Source of the DNA: Sclerodactyla briareus
Lineage: Eukaryota > Echinodermata > Holothuroidea > Dendrochirotida > Sclerodactylidae
Assembly (NCBI GenBank): GCA_026419785.1
Contig: JAODTK010005409.1
Coordinates: 62,001-126,000 of the forward strand
Direction of reading: 5' to 3'
DNA length: 64,000 bases
The position numbers and the translations under genes were made by a program. Numbering within the stretch: position 1 is the stretch's first letter; every line of letters starts with the position of its first letter. This document shows, one piece after another, positions 35,635-47,177 of the stretch. The notes under the pieces are model-generated. The model ran no database searches. It was given only the letters and a program-made list of their open reading frames with translations, and was not told the origin of the DNA.

Positions 35635-36020
35635 TTTCCTATGGTGACCCTTGCATGACCTTACCGACACCAAAACAAAGGGGTTCATCTCACCATACAG
35701 CTACTCACATACTCCCAATTTGACTTGATAGATACGAGCGTTCGTTAGATATCGTGCTGACAGCGTTTATGACTTTGCCCTCCGGGACATTGAATGCACT
35801 CGAACTGGCACCAACAAATAGGGGTCATCCTCCCCATATGTGCAACCCACTACCTACTTGACTTTGATACATTTTGCGTACCGTTAATATCGTTCTGACA
35901 AGGGGTTGTCACACACACACACACCACCCACCACACACACAGACCCACACACATACCCACGGTGCCATGCTGCATGATTCCTGTTGCCTTCGGCAAGGAA
36001 CAAAACGAGTGTCAATGACA
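35635..36020 (-). repeat. Dispersed repeat with TCAGCACGATATC core, copies 2
   Basis: Two consecutive units share TTAGATATCGTGCTGACA and TTAATATCGTTCTGACAAGG, separated by GACCTTGCC-type blocks, then a (CA)n tract at 35911-35965. Same family as 30720-30900 and 52575-52985. Confidence 0.65.
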
Positions 36021-37686
36021 CACAGGCACAGCAGGATTATCAATTTGTAGTTGTCGAATATGATGTAAGGTTATTCATTTGATACATAAATAATCCATCA
36101 ATTCTGACGTCCAGTAACTTTGACTAGAGTGTTAAACAGTCAAGACAAACCAGACAAATTTCAAGTTTAGCAGGATTCACGTTAATTAGAAGCATTTTGC
36201 GTATTTTCATAATACTGACTTGACCATCAGATTGCCCAGGGGACGTCGATTTGTGTTGGCGATTGGCAGGGGGGACGGAACAAGATTACTACTATTCCAG
36301 CTGAGCGCCACCATAGGTTGGCTTGTACGTAGAAGAACATTTTTCGTTTGACGTACCCCCCCTTAGGTTGCAGGAAACGCACTTCCCATACCTTGAATAA
36401 GTACAACCACTGATTTGTTCAAACTTGCATCGCCGTCATATCTGCGGGGATTTGTGTTTGCACTCAAGAAAATTTTTCGTTTACGACCTATCCAGGTTGC
36501 AGGAAAGGACACTTCTAAAGCTTAGGGCAATAACCACATCACTGAGATTGCAATAAATTTCCAAAACTGATCAATGTTTATTCTTACTATTCGTCTTCTG
36601 CCTCTATCCTACATACCTCTATTCTAGATGTATTCCGCGCCACATAGGCCTTCCATTGTTTATAGATTGGCCCGCATCTTGGAAAGTTGCTCGAACATCA
36701 CTGTCATAGAAATTGTCATCCTCGGATCGCTGAAAAAATATTCGCGTCATTCCAGTAGAGAATTTGGGTTGATTTTTCGGATTTTTTTTGGTCAGAATTT
36801 ACATGGTTCCAGAATGGTTTTGTCCCACCTCCGCGCCCATATATAGTGCCAAACGTCAACCACGTAAACTTCCATACTGATGTGAACGACCCCCTGCCCT
36901 GTTGTTTTCGTAACTTTCATCAAGGGCAGCAGTTCAGCTGTTATAACCAATAAAGATTAGCAGTAAACAAAACTGGTTATGTAGAGTCTAGAAACTTTCC
37001 CAGTTGGAATCCAGCATTGGGGGGGGGCTTGACTCGTGTCCGCGACCGAATTATCCCCTGTGGCCTGCTCATATTCCACCGCAACTATTAGATGACAGTA
37101 TGGAGAACGACTTTTTCCAGAATCTGACAGGTATTTGTTCAGGTCCACTGTATTATATATGTATTGGAAAAGCACATTAACAGCGCTCGCCGGTGTTCCA
37201 CATCCCCCCCCCCCTGACCTCTTCGCGATTTACGCCTATGATGACCTCAGCGTTTTCTACTACTCGTGCGCCGAAAGCAGTCTGTTATTATAGACAATGC
37301 TATGGCACGGTCCCAGTCCCACTGATATCGACTCCCGGGGGACTGTGGTGCGGGGGGGAAGAGGGGGGGGACAGGGGGGGCAACCACAGGATCCCTTGTA
37401 AATACGAAGTTTTACTTTAAAAACCCTACCACGAACGAATAACCGTCCCCCTGTGATGCCCATGACTGCCTCAAATTCCTTATAGCAAATCGGAAATAAT
37501 TCCACGGCAACATGCTAAAAGAACCTCCAATTGGGGGGGGGGGGGGGGTGGATGGGGTTGCAGGATGAACATTGGCCTTTATTGAGAAAAAACAGGTTCG
37601 TTACTTTCTCACCTTTGTCATTCTTTTCGTGCCCACTTTCAAGTTGTCAATTCTACTATCGAACCAGAATCTCTCAAGCTCGAAAT
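36021..37686. other. Intergenic, nothing firm
   Basis: Two related stretches (36230-36400 and 36420-36530) share TTTGTGTTGGC/TTTGTGTTTGC and CCAGGTTGCAGGAAA.G.ACACTTC blocks, so a degenerate duplication is present. Poly(G)/(C) runs at 37018, 37204, 37360 and 37534-37548. No gene recognised. Confidence 0.35.
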
Positions 37687-38358
37687 TTAGGTATGATCAT
37701 GGGTTCTCTTGAAACGTTGTCTTGCCATGTGTGCAACAAACCTTTGGAAAGCTTCCCTGCATGATATGATCGAAAAAATCGAGAACATTTGCCGATACCT
37801 CGGCGAAGCCACCACCATGCTTATATTTTCGTTAATCACGGTTGGCTTGCCTATATTTCCGTTTGGTCTCTGGTTGGCGCCTTCCCATGCATGCAATAAC
37901 AGTTTACGGAATATTACACTATTGGCAACATCAATGGAAGCAAGGGTGATTCCAAAAAATAACTCCAAATGAACCAGCAACATGCATTGTAAAATGCTAA
38001 AAGATTGTGACACAAGTGTTCCGCTTTGTCCTCCTGTATTCGAATTTATACGTAATTCCAAAAGTACAAAGCTGGACAAATTACATGGACCGAATGAGGC
38101 TAGGTTCCCAAGATGTAGATGACGTATGCCGCAGGACACCCGACATGGCGGAGTCATGCAAGTAAAACATGAAATGTGCTTAAAGATGGCAGTTAGTTGC
38201 AAGAGATAGAGAAGAAAAGTTCCGTAGCTAGCAGCACAAAACTGCATACAAGTTAAACTGGAAAGAACATGAAAAGGAAAGTGTTTCACTAGATGCCACA
38301 TCACAGAAATGAATATCTTACATTGAGCAGTTACATCCATATTCAGGAGTTGCGCCAT
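37687..38358 (-). CDS. Uninterrupted 223-codon ORF, unknown function
   Basis: ATG to stop without a break, the longest complete frame in the window and striking where almost every other coding stretch is frameshifted. The product has hydrophobic stretches at about residues 13-32, 40-62 and 117-145 (including ILQCMLLVHLELFFGITLAS), many Cys and His in the first half, and a basic polar C-terminus (VAHMARQRFKRTHDHT). It could be a fragment of a multi-pass membrane protein, but I see no family signature such as DRY or NPxxY. No TATA box, splice sites or neighbours support transcription. It may be chance openness in AT-balanced DNA. Confidence 0.25.
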   Translation of the reverse strand: MAQLLNMDVTAQCKIFISVMWHLVKHFPFHVLSSLTCMQFCAASYGTFLLYLLQLTAIFKHISCFTCMTPPCRVSCGIRHLHLGNLASFGPCNLSSFVLLELRINSNTGGQSGTLVSQSFSILQCMLLVHLELFFGITLASIDVANSVIFRKLLLHAWEGANQRPNGNIGKPTVINENISMVVASPRYRQMFSIFSIISCREAFQRFVAHMARQRFKRTHDHT

Positions 38359-38629
38359 ATTCTGGTCTTTTTCATCTCACCAAACCGATCGATCCCCCCC
38401 AAACAAACTCCTCTTCCAAAACTGTGATCTACACCTACATCGCATGGAGGGAGCAGTGATTTGTGAAGGCACTCCAGGAACTTCGAGAGCCCCAACCATC
38501 TGGAGGTTGTTTCCTTCCTTCCCCCCCTCCCCCCCGGGGCGTCTGAGAAAATTGCAGGACAGGTAGGATTCTAGCATGCGATGTGGTGCCACAATTTGCT
38601 TTCTCTGGCGCAAAGTGTCATAGTGTCAG

Positions 38630-39000
38630 TAATATCATCGTAAGTTCCATTCAGCCTTCATTTCATGTCCTTCCCAGCCATGAAGCTATCCATACGTAAG
38701 TAATTTATTGTCTTTGACGATATGAAAATACAATGAGATTTTTGTTGCTGAAACGATAGTATTAGTGGGAAATAGGTCCCTGTGGCAACAAACATATATT
38801 GTACACTTGTGCGTAACTCAGCGGTCGGCTGGCCCCCTTTTCGAAATTTGCAGACAGATACTATTTTCTCCAATAATATGAACGATTTTTTGAGTTGCGT
38901 AACTTGCCACAAAGTTCTTGCAGATGAGGTATCGAATGGTGGCATCCCATTTTTCAATATCAGTGATGCTTATTTTCAAAAATTTCAAAAGCTGATATGA
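38630..39000 (+). repeat. Dispersed repeat R2, copy 1
   Basis: Aligns with 49980-50235 plus 50765-50865: ATGTCCTTCCCAGCCATGAA/ATGTCCTCCTTTCCAGCCACGAA, AATAGGTCCC, ATTTTCTCCAA, then TTCTTG.AGATGAGGTAT and TTCAATATC...CTGA. This copy is uninterrupted; the other carries a ~530-bp insertion. Confidence 0.7.
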
Positions 39001-40787
39001 AGCTTAATTTGAGAAGTGATCAAGTGGGTCACCACAGAGGTAGCAAAATATAAATTGCTTACCTCTCACATTCTATTGCTGGAGTTCCTAATAACAGCGG
39101 ATAAAATATATAAAACAAAGAGACTTGAATGGCTGAGCTGAGCACAAAAACATATGTTTACTACCAGGACAAAACAATGTTAAAAAACAAAACCAAAATA
39201 TAACAGGATTGAAAGACAAGGCTACCAATAGGAACCATGAGAGAGAGAGCACAAATACTAAATCTCCACCAATTAGAAGCAGCTAAATGTTTTTTTTTTT
39301 TTTTTTTGACGGTTCGACCCTTGGATGGGGTATAGGTGGATTATTGATTACCCAGAGAATTGCTGCCTCGAAAAATAAATGACAGTGATCGTCCTTTCCA
39401 AGCTCCTAGTAGATAATGACAAAATGTGCTAAATGCGATACATGGATGAAGGAAGCTAAAAAAAAGCCAAACAGCACCAATTTCGTTTATGAAAATAAAT
39501 ATAGATACCACAGTGTTATAATACAAGTATGATGATAAATAAGTGAGTGAAATATAGGTCAATACTTTTTTTGTCGATACAAATATTGTATAGATATCAA
39601 TAGAACATCAATCACTTACTGGGGCAATATAACTGGATGCCATGGTGTTGAAGATTATCAGCAAAGAGATAGAGATGTTTATAATAATAATTATAATAAT
39701 ATGCAGCATTATATAGCACAATATCACCCATTCGATGTCAATACCAAAAGTGCTTTACAGATATTAACCTGACGTAGATATGGTAAGAGTTTTTAAGTTG
39801 CGCTGCGATTGAAGGAGCAGGTCGTACTAAAATCCCACAGGTCTCCAATTATCACCAGGGTGGGGTGTGGCAAAAGGGTTTTGCACAAAGGCACACTGAT
39901 AGCCAAATCGCAACGGTCCACCAGAATTCAAACTTGCCCATCCTTCGATCTGCAGGCGAGTGCAGTCCAGAGCATTACTGACTCAGCAAATGGGTCACTG
40001 ACATAGCCTCAGGAATTATTATTCTTCAGTTCGGTATCCGTACGTGCGAGAACTGAATTTCCGTTGGATCAATAAAGTTGTACACTACCTTACCCTAATG
40101 AGGCAGTGACTCCACCTACTAAATGTTTAGGATGAAGAATGTGGATGGAATTGCCAAAATGATGCCAAGCTTTGAAATTTGCATGAATATCAGGAGACTA
40201 AAGCCATGGATTTTAAGATTCTCCCCTCATAGTAACCATATAGGCTAGCTGTCCTCCCAGGGGAAGCCTGCAGAAAAATTTGGTCAGAGGTTGATGAGAT
40301 AGGGGGGGGGGAGGGGAGAAAAAGTAGGGCCCATCTGAAGGTGATATGTGATTCAAAATAGCAACAAAGTTTCCAAATGTCTTTGGCTCAACTGTTGACA
40401 TCACAGAAAAATTAGGTTCAATTGGCTGGCACCTGCTACATTTACAGTTTTGTGCTACCAAAAAAAACATGCTGTCCAAGCATGAGATTTCACTTTCATC
40501 CATATATATGGAAATGATGTGGTGGAAATATAGATTTACATTTGCGATAGTTCAGGGTTCAAACTCCTTATCGATAATCATATCTCGGTCTAGATAACGC
40601 TACCCACATCGGAGATTGTCAAAGTGCTTTACAGACATCTCCATGATCGTTAGCGACTTCTCACACCGGTACCCATACTGCACGCACCCTTGCTGTTTTT
40701 CCCTGACACACCATCAGATGTCACTTCATCGTGTCCAACTGGGGGACTTCCCAATAGAGCCTGCACATATGACCACTCGCACTCTCC
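39001..40787. other. Intergenic; SINE-like pieces, no gene
   Basis: Poly(T) at 39290-39307; ATTATATAGCAC...AAAGTGCTTTACAGAT near 39707-39762, with a second AAAGTGCTTTACAGA at 40621, phrases common in SINE-like repeats of marine invertebrates. From 39800 to 40010 the minus strand shows a weak tRNA-like arrangement (TTTGAATTCTGGTGG). Poly(G) at 40303-40312. The right end (40600-40787) is the left flank of the LTR element. Confidence 0.4.
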
Positions 40788-40792
40788 ACAAG
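40788..40792 (+). repeat. Target-site duplication ACAAG, left
   Basis: ACAAG directly precedes the TGT of the 5' LTR and recurs directly after the ACA of the 3' LTR (48544-48548). Five base pairs is the usual duplication length for Ty3/Gypsy integrases. Confidence 0.88.
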
Positions 40793-42246
40793 TGTCACGT
40801 GTGTTTTTTTTTTTTTTCCTACAATATTTTGCACCCCGTTCTCTAGTAATGGACGAGTCCAGTCGCGTGGGGGGGTGATGGAGTAAGTACATCACGGCGG
40901 TTTCAGCTGGCTTGAGGCGATGAGCGTATGCAGGTTTGGGATTGTTGCAAGGGATAAGCTTACGCAGCGTCAAAAGCGTAAGGAAGTTGTGCTAGGGTTG
41001 CGTCCGGCCGTGCTAGGTTGCAAGCGGGGGTGCCTGCTGCTCCTAGCTACTTTGGCCCAGAAGTCGTCGGAGGAGGTTGGCTAGGTGCTAGTACAGATTA
41101 CTGCGTCGTATAATGTGGGGACGGGCGTGCATTTTCAGGCCAAGCAACTACTGTATTATAAACTATGGAGGAACCTTGTTAGACAGCAACAACTAGACAG
41201 TGACCGCCGTTTTATTTTTTGGACGCATTAGTGTTATTGTAGCCACGGGCACGCCTTGCAACACAGGGGGCGACTTGATCCATATTGTGCGACGGTTGAT
41301 ACTGTACAAGTGTGAGTAACAGGTTTTACCACGTTGTTCTTTAGGCTAGGGTTAGCTTAAGGGGAGGGGGATTGTTGTACACGGGAATTAGGTAATGACG
41401 AGTTAGGGTACATTTGTGTCACGAATCTTAAGCCGAATTAGGGATATGTCTTACATAGGGTCAGTGCGCGTTGAGAACATAAAGGGGTTCTCTGGCATAT
41501 TGAAGTATTTGCAGTGTCTATTTAGGACCTGTAGGAACTATCTCGGTATAGCATAGGTGGGTTGTCTTAGGGATTTTGCACACGTGTTGAATGCTTTTCT
41601 AGGAACTAAAAAGAGGGGGGTTTTTTTCTGCTTGTTTATGTTATAGATGCTCAAACGCAAGTAAAATCGGCGCGATGGCAGGGATGCTGTCGAGGGACGC
41701 AAGAAGGCTTCACTCATGATGCGGCGGCCACCAGTCCGGCAGACGATTTGCTTTGTGTCAAGGCCACCTGAACTCTATTTGTAGGAAACTAACTGTAATT
41801 ATTTGGTCGCCCGTATCCAGTGGTTTATTATCAGGACGCTATTTATTGATACAAGCGGTGTTATTATTTATTTGATCGGGCGGGCGTATAGTCATTTGAC
41901 TTGAAACCGTGTATCTTTTGACAACAGTGTTTTCGAGACGATATGCGGACTTGTTGTAATGAACGTAGTCAAGGTAGTTCTACTAGGGTTGAGGATGATA
42001 CTGTTGGGTGATGGGATCCTCGTGACGAAGGGTTTTATAGGTGTATATAGGTGCGTAATATTGTCATATTGTTGGGGGGAAAAGTTAGATCCTATTGCAT
42101 AATTGTTTCATTTACCAATTGTTATCGGTTCTTTGCTTCCAAGTGAACCACCTGAATTCCTGGCAAAAGTCTGCCAATCCTAAATATATATATTTCTTTC
42201 ACACGTTTCAGTTCCCGTGTCTGGTTTCTTCCTTGAACCTGCGACA
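40793..42246 (+). repeat. 5' LTR (~1.45 kb)
   Basis: Begins TGTCACGTGTG and ends CCTTGAACCTGCGACA. Matches 47178-48543 throughout: CCTACAATATTTTGC, TAGTAATGGACGAGTCCAG, GGTTGCAAGCG, ATTTTGCACACGTGTT, CAGACGATTTGCTTTGTGTC, CTGCCAATCCTAAATATATA. It carries an extra poly(T) run near 40804-40817 absent from the 3' LTR. No canonical AATAAA or TATA box stands out. Confidence 0.88.
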
Positions 42247-42250
42247 TTTT

Positions 42251-42267
42251 TGGGGCTTGTCCGGGAA
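42251..42267 (+). other. Primer binding site, proline-tRNA type
   Basis: TTGGGGCTTGTCCGGGAA lies four bases after the 5' LTR end. It matches the complement of the 3' end of tRNA-Pro (TGGGGGCTCGTCCGGGA) except for one missing G in the G run and one C to T change. Position and sequence fit minus-strand priming of reverse transcription. Confidence 0.75.
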
Positions 42268-42599
42268 ATTTATAGGCCAAATTTGCCTAGAAAGGAAGAG
42301 CTGTAAATACGACGTTTTGGGTGGTACTCGTGGAAACGAAAAAATGTGAGTCACTTGAGCAATATCGTGTACATGCCATATTGTAGGTTTTGTTATATTT
42401 GTATCCCGGTTTGTGTTCTCGAAGTCTACGGATCGGGGCTCGTTAACTATGGTGTTTTTGTTGCCGCGGTTTATGCGTTTGTTCCCGTGGTTGGTGATTC
42501 ACATTATATGTTGGGGTTGTGGGGGTTCCAACATGGACGCGCGATCGATTGCAGAAACTGGTTAAAGAAAGAAAATGGGCTTCAGTGGTAAAGAGTTGC

Positions 42600-43600
42600 A
42601 TGAATTCGTTTCGCTTTGCGGAAAGAAATGGAGATGGAGCGGCTTGATAGGGATAAGCGTGCGCGAAGCTTGAACTCAGGAGAATGGATGAGGAACTCTG
42701 CGAGCCCAGCTTGGGTTATGAGAAACAGAAAAGAGGGAGGGAAATCGTTAGGTGGTGCAGATGGTATGCGCGATAACGTGCAGTTCGGCCCAATATTGCG
42801 GCGCCTCTCTACATTGCATACGTTTTGAATGATCGGCAACGATCTAGATGCTTACCTTCAACGTTTCGAACACGATATGCCACTAATCAAGGGTGGAAGC
42901 GTGTGTGATGATTGGCGCAATTAATCAAGGCGCTGCTCAAGGAAAGGAGCTTAGAAGTATAGCGAGGCTGTCCCCTGAAAGTGCGAACAATTATGACGAA
43001 CTTAAGGACGCCCTACTGAAACGCTTTCACCTTACAGAAGAAGGTTTTCGCACCAAACAAATTCAGAAATGCTTAGCCGATACAGGCGCGAACGGCGTAC
43101 CAGTTGTTTGTTCGGCTGGAAATATTTTACGAGATGGATTATGCTTGCAGGCGCAACGCAAACATCGATGGGCTGAAGATTTATTCTTAAGGGAACAGTT
43201 TCTCGCAGTCATGCTGAAAAGATCTATCGGTTTGTACTTAAAAGAAAGCAAAGGAAAACCCAAAATGCTCGTCCACAGGCTAAAAGGGCAGAGATTTTTG
43301 TGGAAGCACGTGGCGGGATTCTTATGTGCGGCAGGCAGTATCCAGTTCCAAGTACAGTAACACCAAAAGTCGCAATACAGGTACTAGTAGTGGCAATCGG
43401 CAAGGCACTACACGCGGAAATGATCTAACACGAACTGAGTAGCAAAGGCAGGGCAGAACGCGGGGAGAACGGACGCGCGTGAGGACCGCCCGACGAAGCG
43501 AACTTCGCTTTGTTTGTGCAAGCAAGGACACTTGCTAGGGATGCACTCGATGGAGAACGGTTTTAGAAGAGAGTGATATGCCAATTGGGTCAAATCAAGG
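42600..43600 (+). pseudogene. gag: gag remnant (capsid-like region, zinc knuckle)
   Basis: An N-terminal charged helical stretch (EMERLDRDKRARSLNSGEWM, ~42630) precedes NDLDAYLQRFEHDMP (~42838-42883). The capsid-like block comes next: SPESANNYDELKDALLKRFH (~42974-43033) and LTEEGFRTKQ after it. Such L-K-x-A-L-L-K-R-F-x-L-T-E-E-G-(F/Y)-R gag sequences belong to the capsid type from which the vertebrate SCAN domain derives, consistent with Gmr1-like elements. Near 43505-43535 a shifted C-x2-C-x3-GH-type zinc knuckle (KQGHL) is detectable. The open frame 42893-43360 covers only the middle. Role: virus-like particle assembly and RNA binding. Confidence 0.7.
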
Positions 43601-43799
43601 TTGCAAATAGGTTAACCCGCAAATAGAGGGTGGAGACGGGAAAATGATATGTTTAGGACCAATCTCACGTGGAAAGTTACAAGGAAACAGTTGCGTGTAT
43701 GGTTGTAGCTCACGGATTCGGTTGCTGCTTCAGGAGGAAACTAGACAAAATGGGTGCGTCACAAGTCAAATGGGTCAAAGGTTCCAATTTTAAGTGCGG

Positions 43800-44110
43800 C
43801 ATGCACGGCAAATGTTCACATCGCTTACCAGTAACGCAAGGGTAGTTGGGACAAGGAAGTATCTGTCCTCAGAGACACGGGGTGTGTACAGGGTCGTGTC
43901 CGTAAAGATTTGGTCAAAGGTTCAGCAGTTCAAAGGGGAGGAAACGATTGTTGTGGCATTTGATTGAGGGACTATCCGATGGGTTGCAAGTGCAAAAATT
44001 GATGTCGAAACAGACTTCTTCAAAGGCAATTTGTACGCGCGCTTGTGTATGGAAAATCCCATAATACGACCATCATTGGCTACCATTGAAGTCAGGAAAA
44101 CGTGCGCTTG
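43800..44110 (+). pseudogene. Retropepsin (aspartic protease) remnant
   Basis: LRDTGC at about 43868-43885 supplies the D-T-G catalytic motif after a hydrophobic residue. Then comes FDxGT(I)R near 43960, AKIDVETDFFKGNLYARLCM near 43992-44051 and ENPIIRPSL, matching the flap-to-C-terminal part of Gypsy retropepsins, although the second (ILG) motif is degraded. One or two frame changes occur within. It lies between gag and integrase, the normal place for protease. Confidence 0.62.
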
Positions 44111-44169
44111 AGTCAACAAGGCGATTCAAGCCACCGCAGCGGGAAAAAACAAAATGAGTGTGAAACAAA

Positions 44170-45540
44170 ACCCAAATGCCGTTGTGCTGTTAGAAAACTA
44201 GGCGCAAAAAAAACGAGCGCGAAGTTTAGCATTTAAGAATCTTAAAGTGCCCGAGGCCCTGAAAGAATCGGTAACTGTGGAAAGTCTGCGGGACAAGCAG
44301 GCCAGCGACCCTCACTGCAAAGCTAGGGAAATGGCCAAATCAAGGGAGCAGGAAATGGGCAAAAAAATGGAGGGTTGTGTCGTACTTCACGCATGACAAT
44401 GGCATTTTCTGTATAGCAGATTCGCCTCGCCTAGGGTCGAGCTGGGAACGAATTTAGGCAGATTGTGGTTCCCATAAAATATCGCGGACAGGTATGAAGC
44501 TAGCGCACGGGAGTCATTTAGGAGGTACGGGCCCTAAGAAGGACCGAAGGTCGGGTAATGGCGCACTTCTTTTGGGGACTGGCGGACCGGCTGATATCAC
44601 CAGATTCTGTCGTTCTGCGATTGTTTGTCAGAGAACGCTGCCTAAAGGGAGGGTGACCAAGGTACCCGCTTGGGACATGCCTGTTTTGAAACGCATTCCA
44701 AAGCGTGGCAATTGATTTAGTCGGCCCGATTCACCAGTTACGGAGCGCGGTAACCGGTACGTGCTAACGCTAATGGATATGCGACGCGTTACGGAAGGCG
44801 CAGTGCTTACCTAGCATCGAGCTAGGAGGGGGTCGCGGAAAAGCGAGTGATATCTACAAGCCGATGTCGCCGAACGCGAGAGGTACTTACAGATCAGGGG
44901 TCACAGTTCATGTCGGGAAAGGTAATGCCTCAGCGTGAGCAGACTATTAAGTTACGGCAACTCGCTAAACCCTTTACCATCCCGATGTGCAATGGCCTCA
45001 TCGAACGATTAAATGGTACCTCGAACGAATGTTAATGCGGTTCAGCGCAGAGGAGCGCGGGACTTGGACCGCTATCTCAACGCCATACTGTTTGCATATA
45101 GTGAGGCTGTCAAAGATAGTCTGGGATTTCGCCTTTCGAACTTCTATATGGGAGAACGGTTCGGGGGCCAATGGCAATCCTCAAAGATATTTGGTCAGGG
45201 AGCGCTGAGGGAAAGCGGAAAACGAAACACACCCACCAATACATAATCAACCTTAAGGAACGCATAGAGAGCACCTTGAAACAAGCGAATCAGGGAACTG
45301 GCCAAATCGAGTAAGCGCTACAAGTCATACTATAATCGACGCGCGAAAGGATAAGGAGCGCTAGTTCGAAGTTGGAGAGGAGGTTCTCCTCTGCTTCCAA
45401 ACCGCGAGGACAAGGCTATTATGCACTGGAAGGGCCCATTCCCCATAATTGATAAAGTGGGCACTATGGACTTACCGCATCGACTTCGGGACATAGACAA
45501 AACCTTTCACGCAAACTATTGAAGAATATAACAGTAGTGA
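44170..45540 (+). pseudogene. Integrase remnant: zinc finger, catalytic core, GPF module
   Basis: The zinc-binding H-H-C-C region runs from MKLAHGSHLGG (44493) to ITRFCRSAIVCQRTLPKGRV (44597-44656). The catalytic core begins with VAIDLVGPI (~44708, first Asp), then RYVLTLMDM (~44757), TDQGSQFMSG (~44892, second Asp) and PMCNGLIERLNGT (~44982, catalytic Glu). The C-terminal module reads HWKGPFPIIDKVGTMD (~45424-45471), a GPF/Y motif; I see no chromodomain. Parts lie in different frames. It inserts element DNA into the host chromosome. Its position upstream of RT is the key structural observation. Confidence 0.78.
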
Positions 45541-45719
45541 GCGCATCAAGGTGATGAGGCGCAGCAAGCATCTGCGTTACTAGAAGGTCGCAGCCACTGA
45601 AGTGGTGGAAGACCTCGGCGATGATGCGTATCTGAGCCACGCGTAACACGAGGGGTTGATGTACTGTCCGAACCCCAGCGCCTGAAAGGAATCTGTTCAT
45701 GACGTCAGAATCAGTGACC

Positions 45720-46660
45720 AGTTAGCCATTGCTCAGGTGTCAGAGGTAAGTAGAATTATTGGCTCGTTTGCTGATGTGTTAACTGATGCGCCAGGTCGCA
45801 CGTCCATAGGGTAACAGATATAGTGCGGACAAGTGAACAGCCCGTTCGCAGCCGACCTATCCATTCATCATGCAATGCGGGATACGTTAATAAAAACAGG
45901 AGCTGCTACAGCAATGCTTGAGATGGGGTAGTCGAAGGTCCGACTCTCCCTATATGCTCCCAGTGGTAATTGTTGCGAAGAGGAAAAATGGCGAAAAAGT
46001 AGGTTTTGTTACGTAGACGTTTCGGAAGGCTGTATCGGGGGGGGTTGACCGTCTTCGATGCGGAAACCAAGAATCCAACCAGGATGTGAGATTTTGATAA
46101 ATTAGCAAAAAGCATTATTCTCTAAACTTGACCGGGGTAAAGGGTACTGGCAGGTTCCTTTGCCGTAGTGCGAAACCAAAGACTGCGTTCGTACACATCA
46201 GGGTTGTATTCAATTCAGGGTCATGCCGTGGTTTGTAAATTCTCAAGCAACTTTCAGTCGCATCATGCGAAAACTTCTGCCGCAATGTAGAAATTACGGT
46301 CGATAACTACATCGACGACATTCTTATCCATACGGGTCATGGGAGGAGGAGCATCTCCAGGTACTTGTGGATGTGCTCAAGAGGTTACGGCGGAAGGCGA
46401 ACTTGCGCAGACCGGGAATGTTTCATTGTTTTGAGGATGTTGAGTACTTGGTCACGTGGTAGGGGTGGGTCATGGACTGCGTATAAGCTTACCGATGTAC
46501 CCTGCAAAAGCGCAACAACAGCTTCTAGACACCACTCGCCCAGAAACCAAGACACAGCTAAGGTCATTCTTGGATTGGCTAGCTACTATAGAAAATTCAT
46601 CCCGAACTTCGCAGAAGTAGCGTCCATCTACCGATCTTACAAAGAAGGGGTGAACCTAAC
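45720..46660 (+). pseudogene. Reverse transcriptase remnant (Ty3/Gypsy type)
   Basis: The domain opens with GSFADVLTDAPGRT (~45760). Next come a piece reading LEMGxxEGPTLP (~45917), KLDRGKGYWQVPL (~46125-46163), FVHIRVVFN/QATFSRIMRKLL (~46190-46275) and the catalytic box NYIDDILIHT (~46304-46335), which keeps both Asp residues. After it come HLQVLVDVLKRLR (~46349) and LGLASYYRKFIPNFAEVASI (46569-46628), the thumb. Frames change at least four times. The protein would copy element RNA to DNA. The order of motifs within RT is normal; only its position after integrase is unusual. Confidence 0.8.
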
Positions 46661-46699
46661 AAAATCAAGCGGGGTGAATGCCTGGAGGAGGCATTCAAG

Positions 46700-47095
46700 G
46701 ACGCTTTAAACGAAGTTGGCGACGACGCCCGATCTTGTCTTTGCCAGATCTAGGGAAACGGTTTTTATTGAGAAAACTGACGCGTCGGGGGTAGGGATTT
46801 GGCGCAGTGTTTACTTAAAGATGTAGGGGCATGGTTTTACCGGGCGCTCACTAGGAAGAAATGGTGACTGCCAAAGAGAGAAAGAGCGTACGCAGGGTGA
46901 GAGCGCGAATGCCTAGCGATGTGTGGGCTGTTAAGAAATTTGAGCCATACTTGTCGGACGGGAGTTTTGGTGGAAAACAGACCACCAACCTCTCAGCCAT
47001 ATGCGGAGTGCGAAGGTCACCAATGCGCGTTATCATGCGTGGGCGCTGCGCTCAACCGTATAGGTTTTGGATGGAAGAATTAAGGCTCTGACAAC
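46700..47095 (+). pseudogene. RNase H remnant
   Basis: EKTDASGVGIW (~46772-46804) matches the TDASGxGIG motif with the first catalytic Asp. A segment near 46862-46965 reading CLAM-like in one frame and VWAVKKFEPYLSDGSF in another matches the E-x-L-A-(I/V)-x-W-A-(V/L)-x-x-(F/L)-x-x-Y-L block. Later residues near 47010-47080 (AKVTNARYHAWAL) match the end of this region. It removes RNA from RNA-DNA hybrids and is followed directly by the 3' end region, so nothing resembling a second integrase lies downstream of RT. Confidence 0.68.
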
Positions 47096-47160
47096 GTAGG
47101 GGCTGGACTACATGAGTAGGGTGTAATATTGTAGATGGGCTTGAATGTAAGACATTTCTT

Positions 47161-47172
47161 TGAAGGGGGGAA
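47161..47172 (+). other. Polypurine tract
   Basis: TGAAGGGGGGAA lies about five bases before the 3' LTR start, the position where plus-strand DNA synthesis is primed. Confidence 0.65.
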
Positions 47173-47177
47173 TGAAT

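Noticed and set aside
42303..42591. Separate genes just inside the 5' LTR
   Set aside because: Short frames in the leader between the primer site and gag; no domain, and position inside the element explains them.
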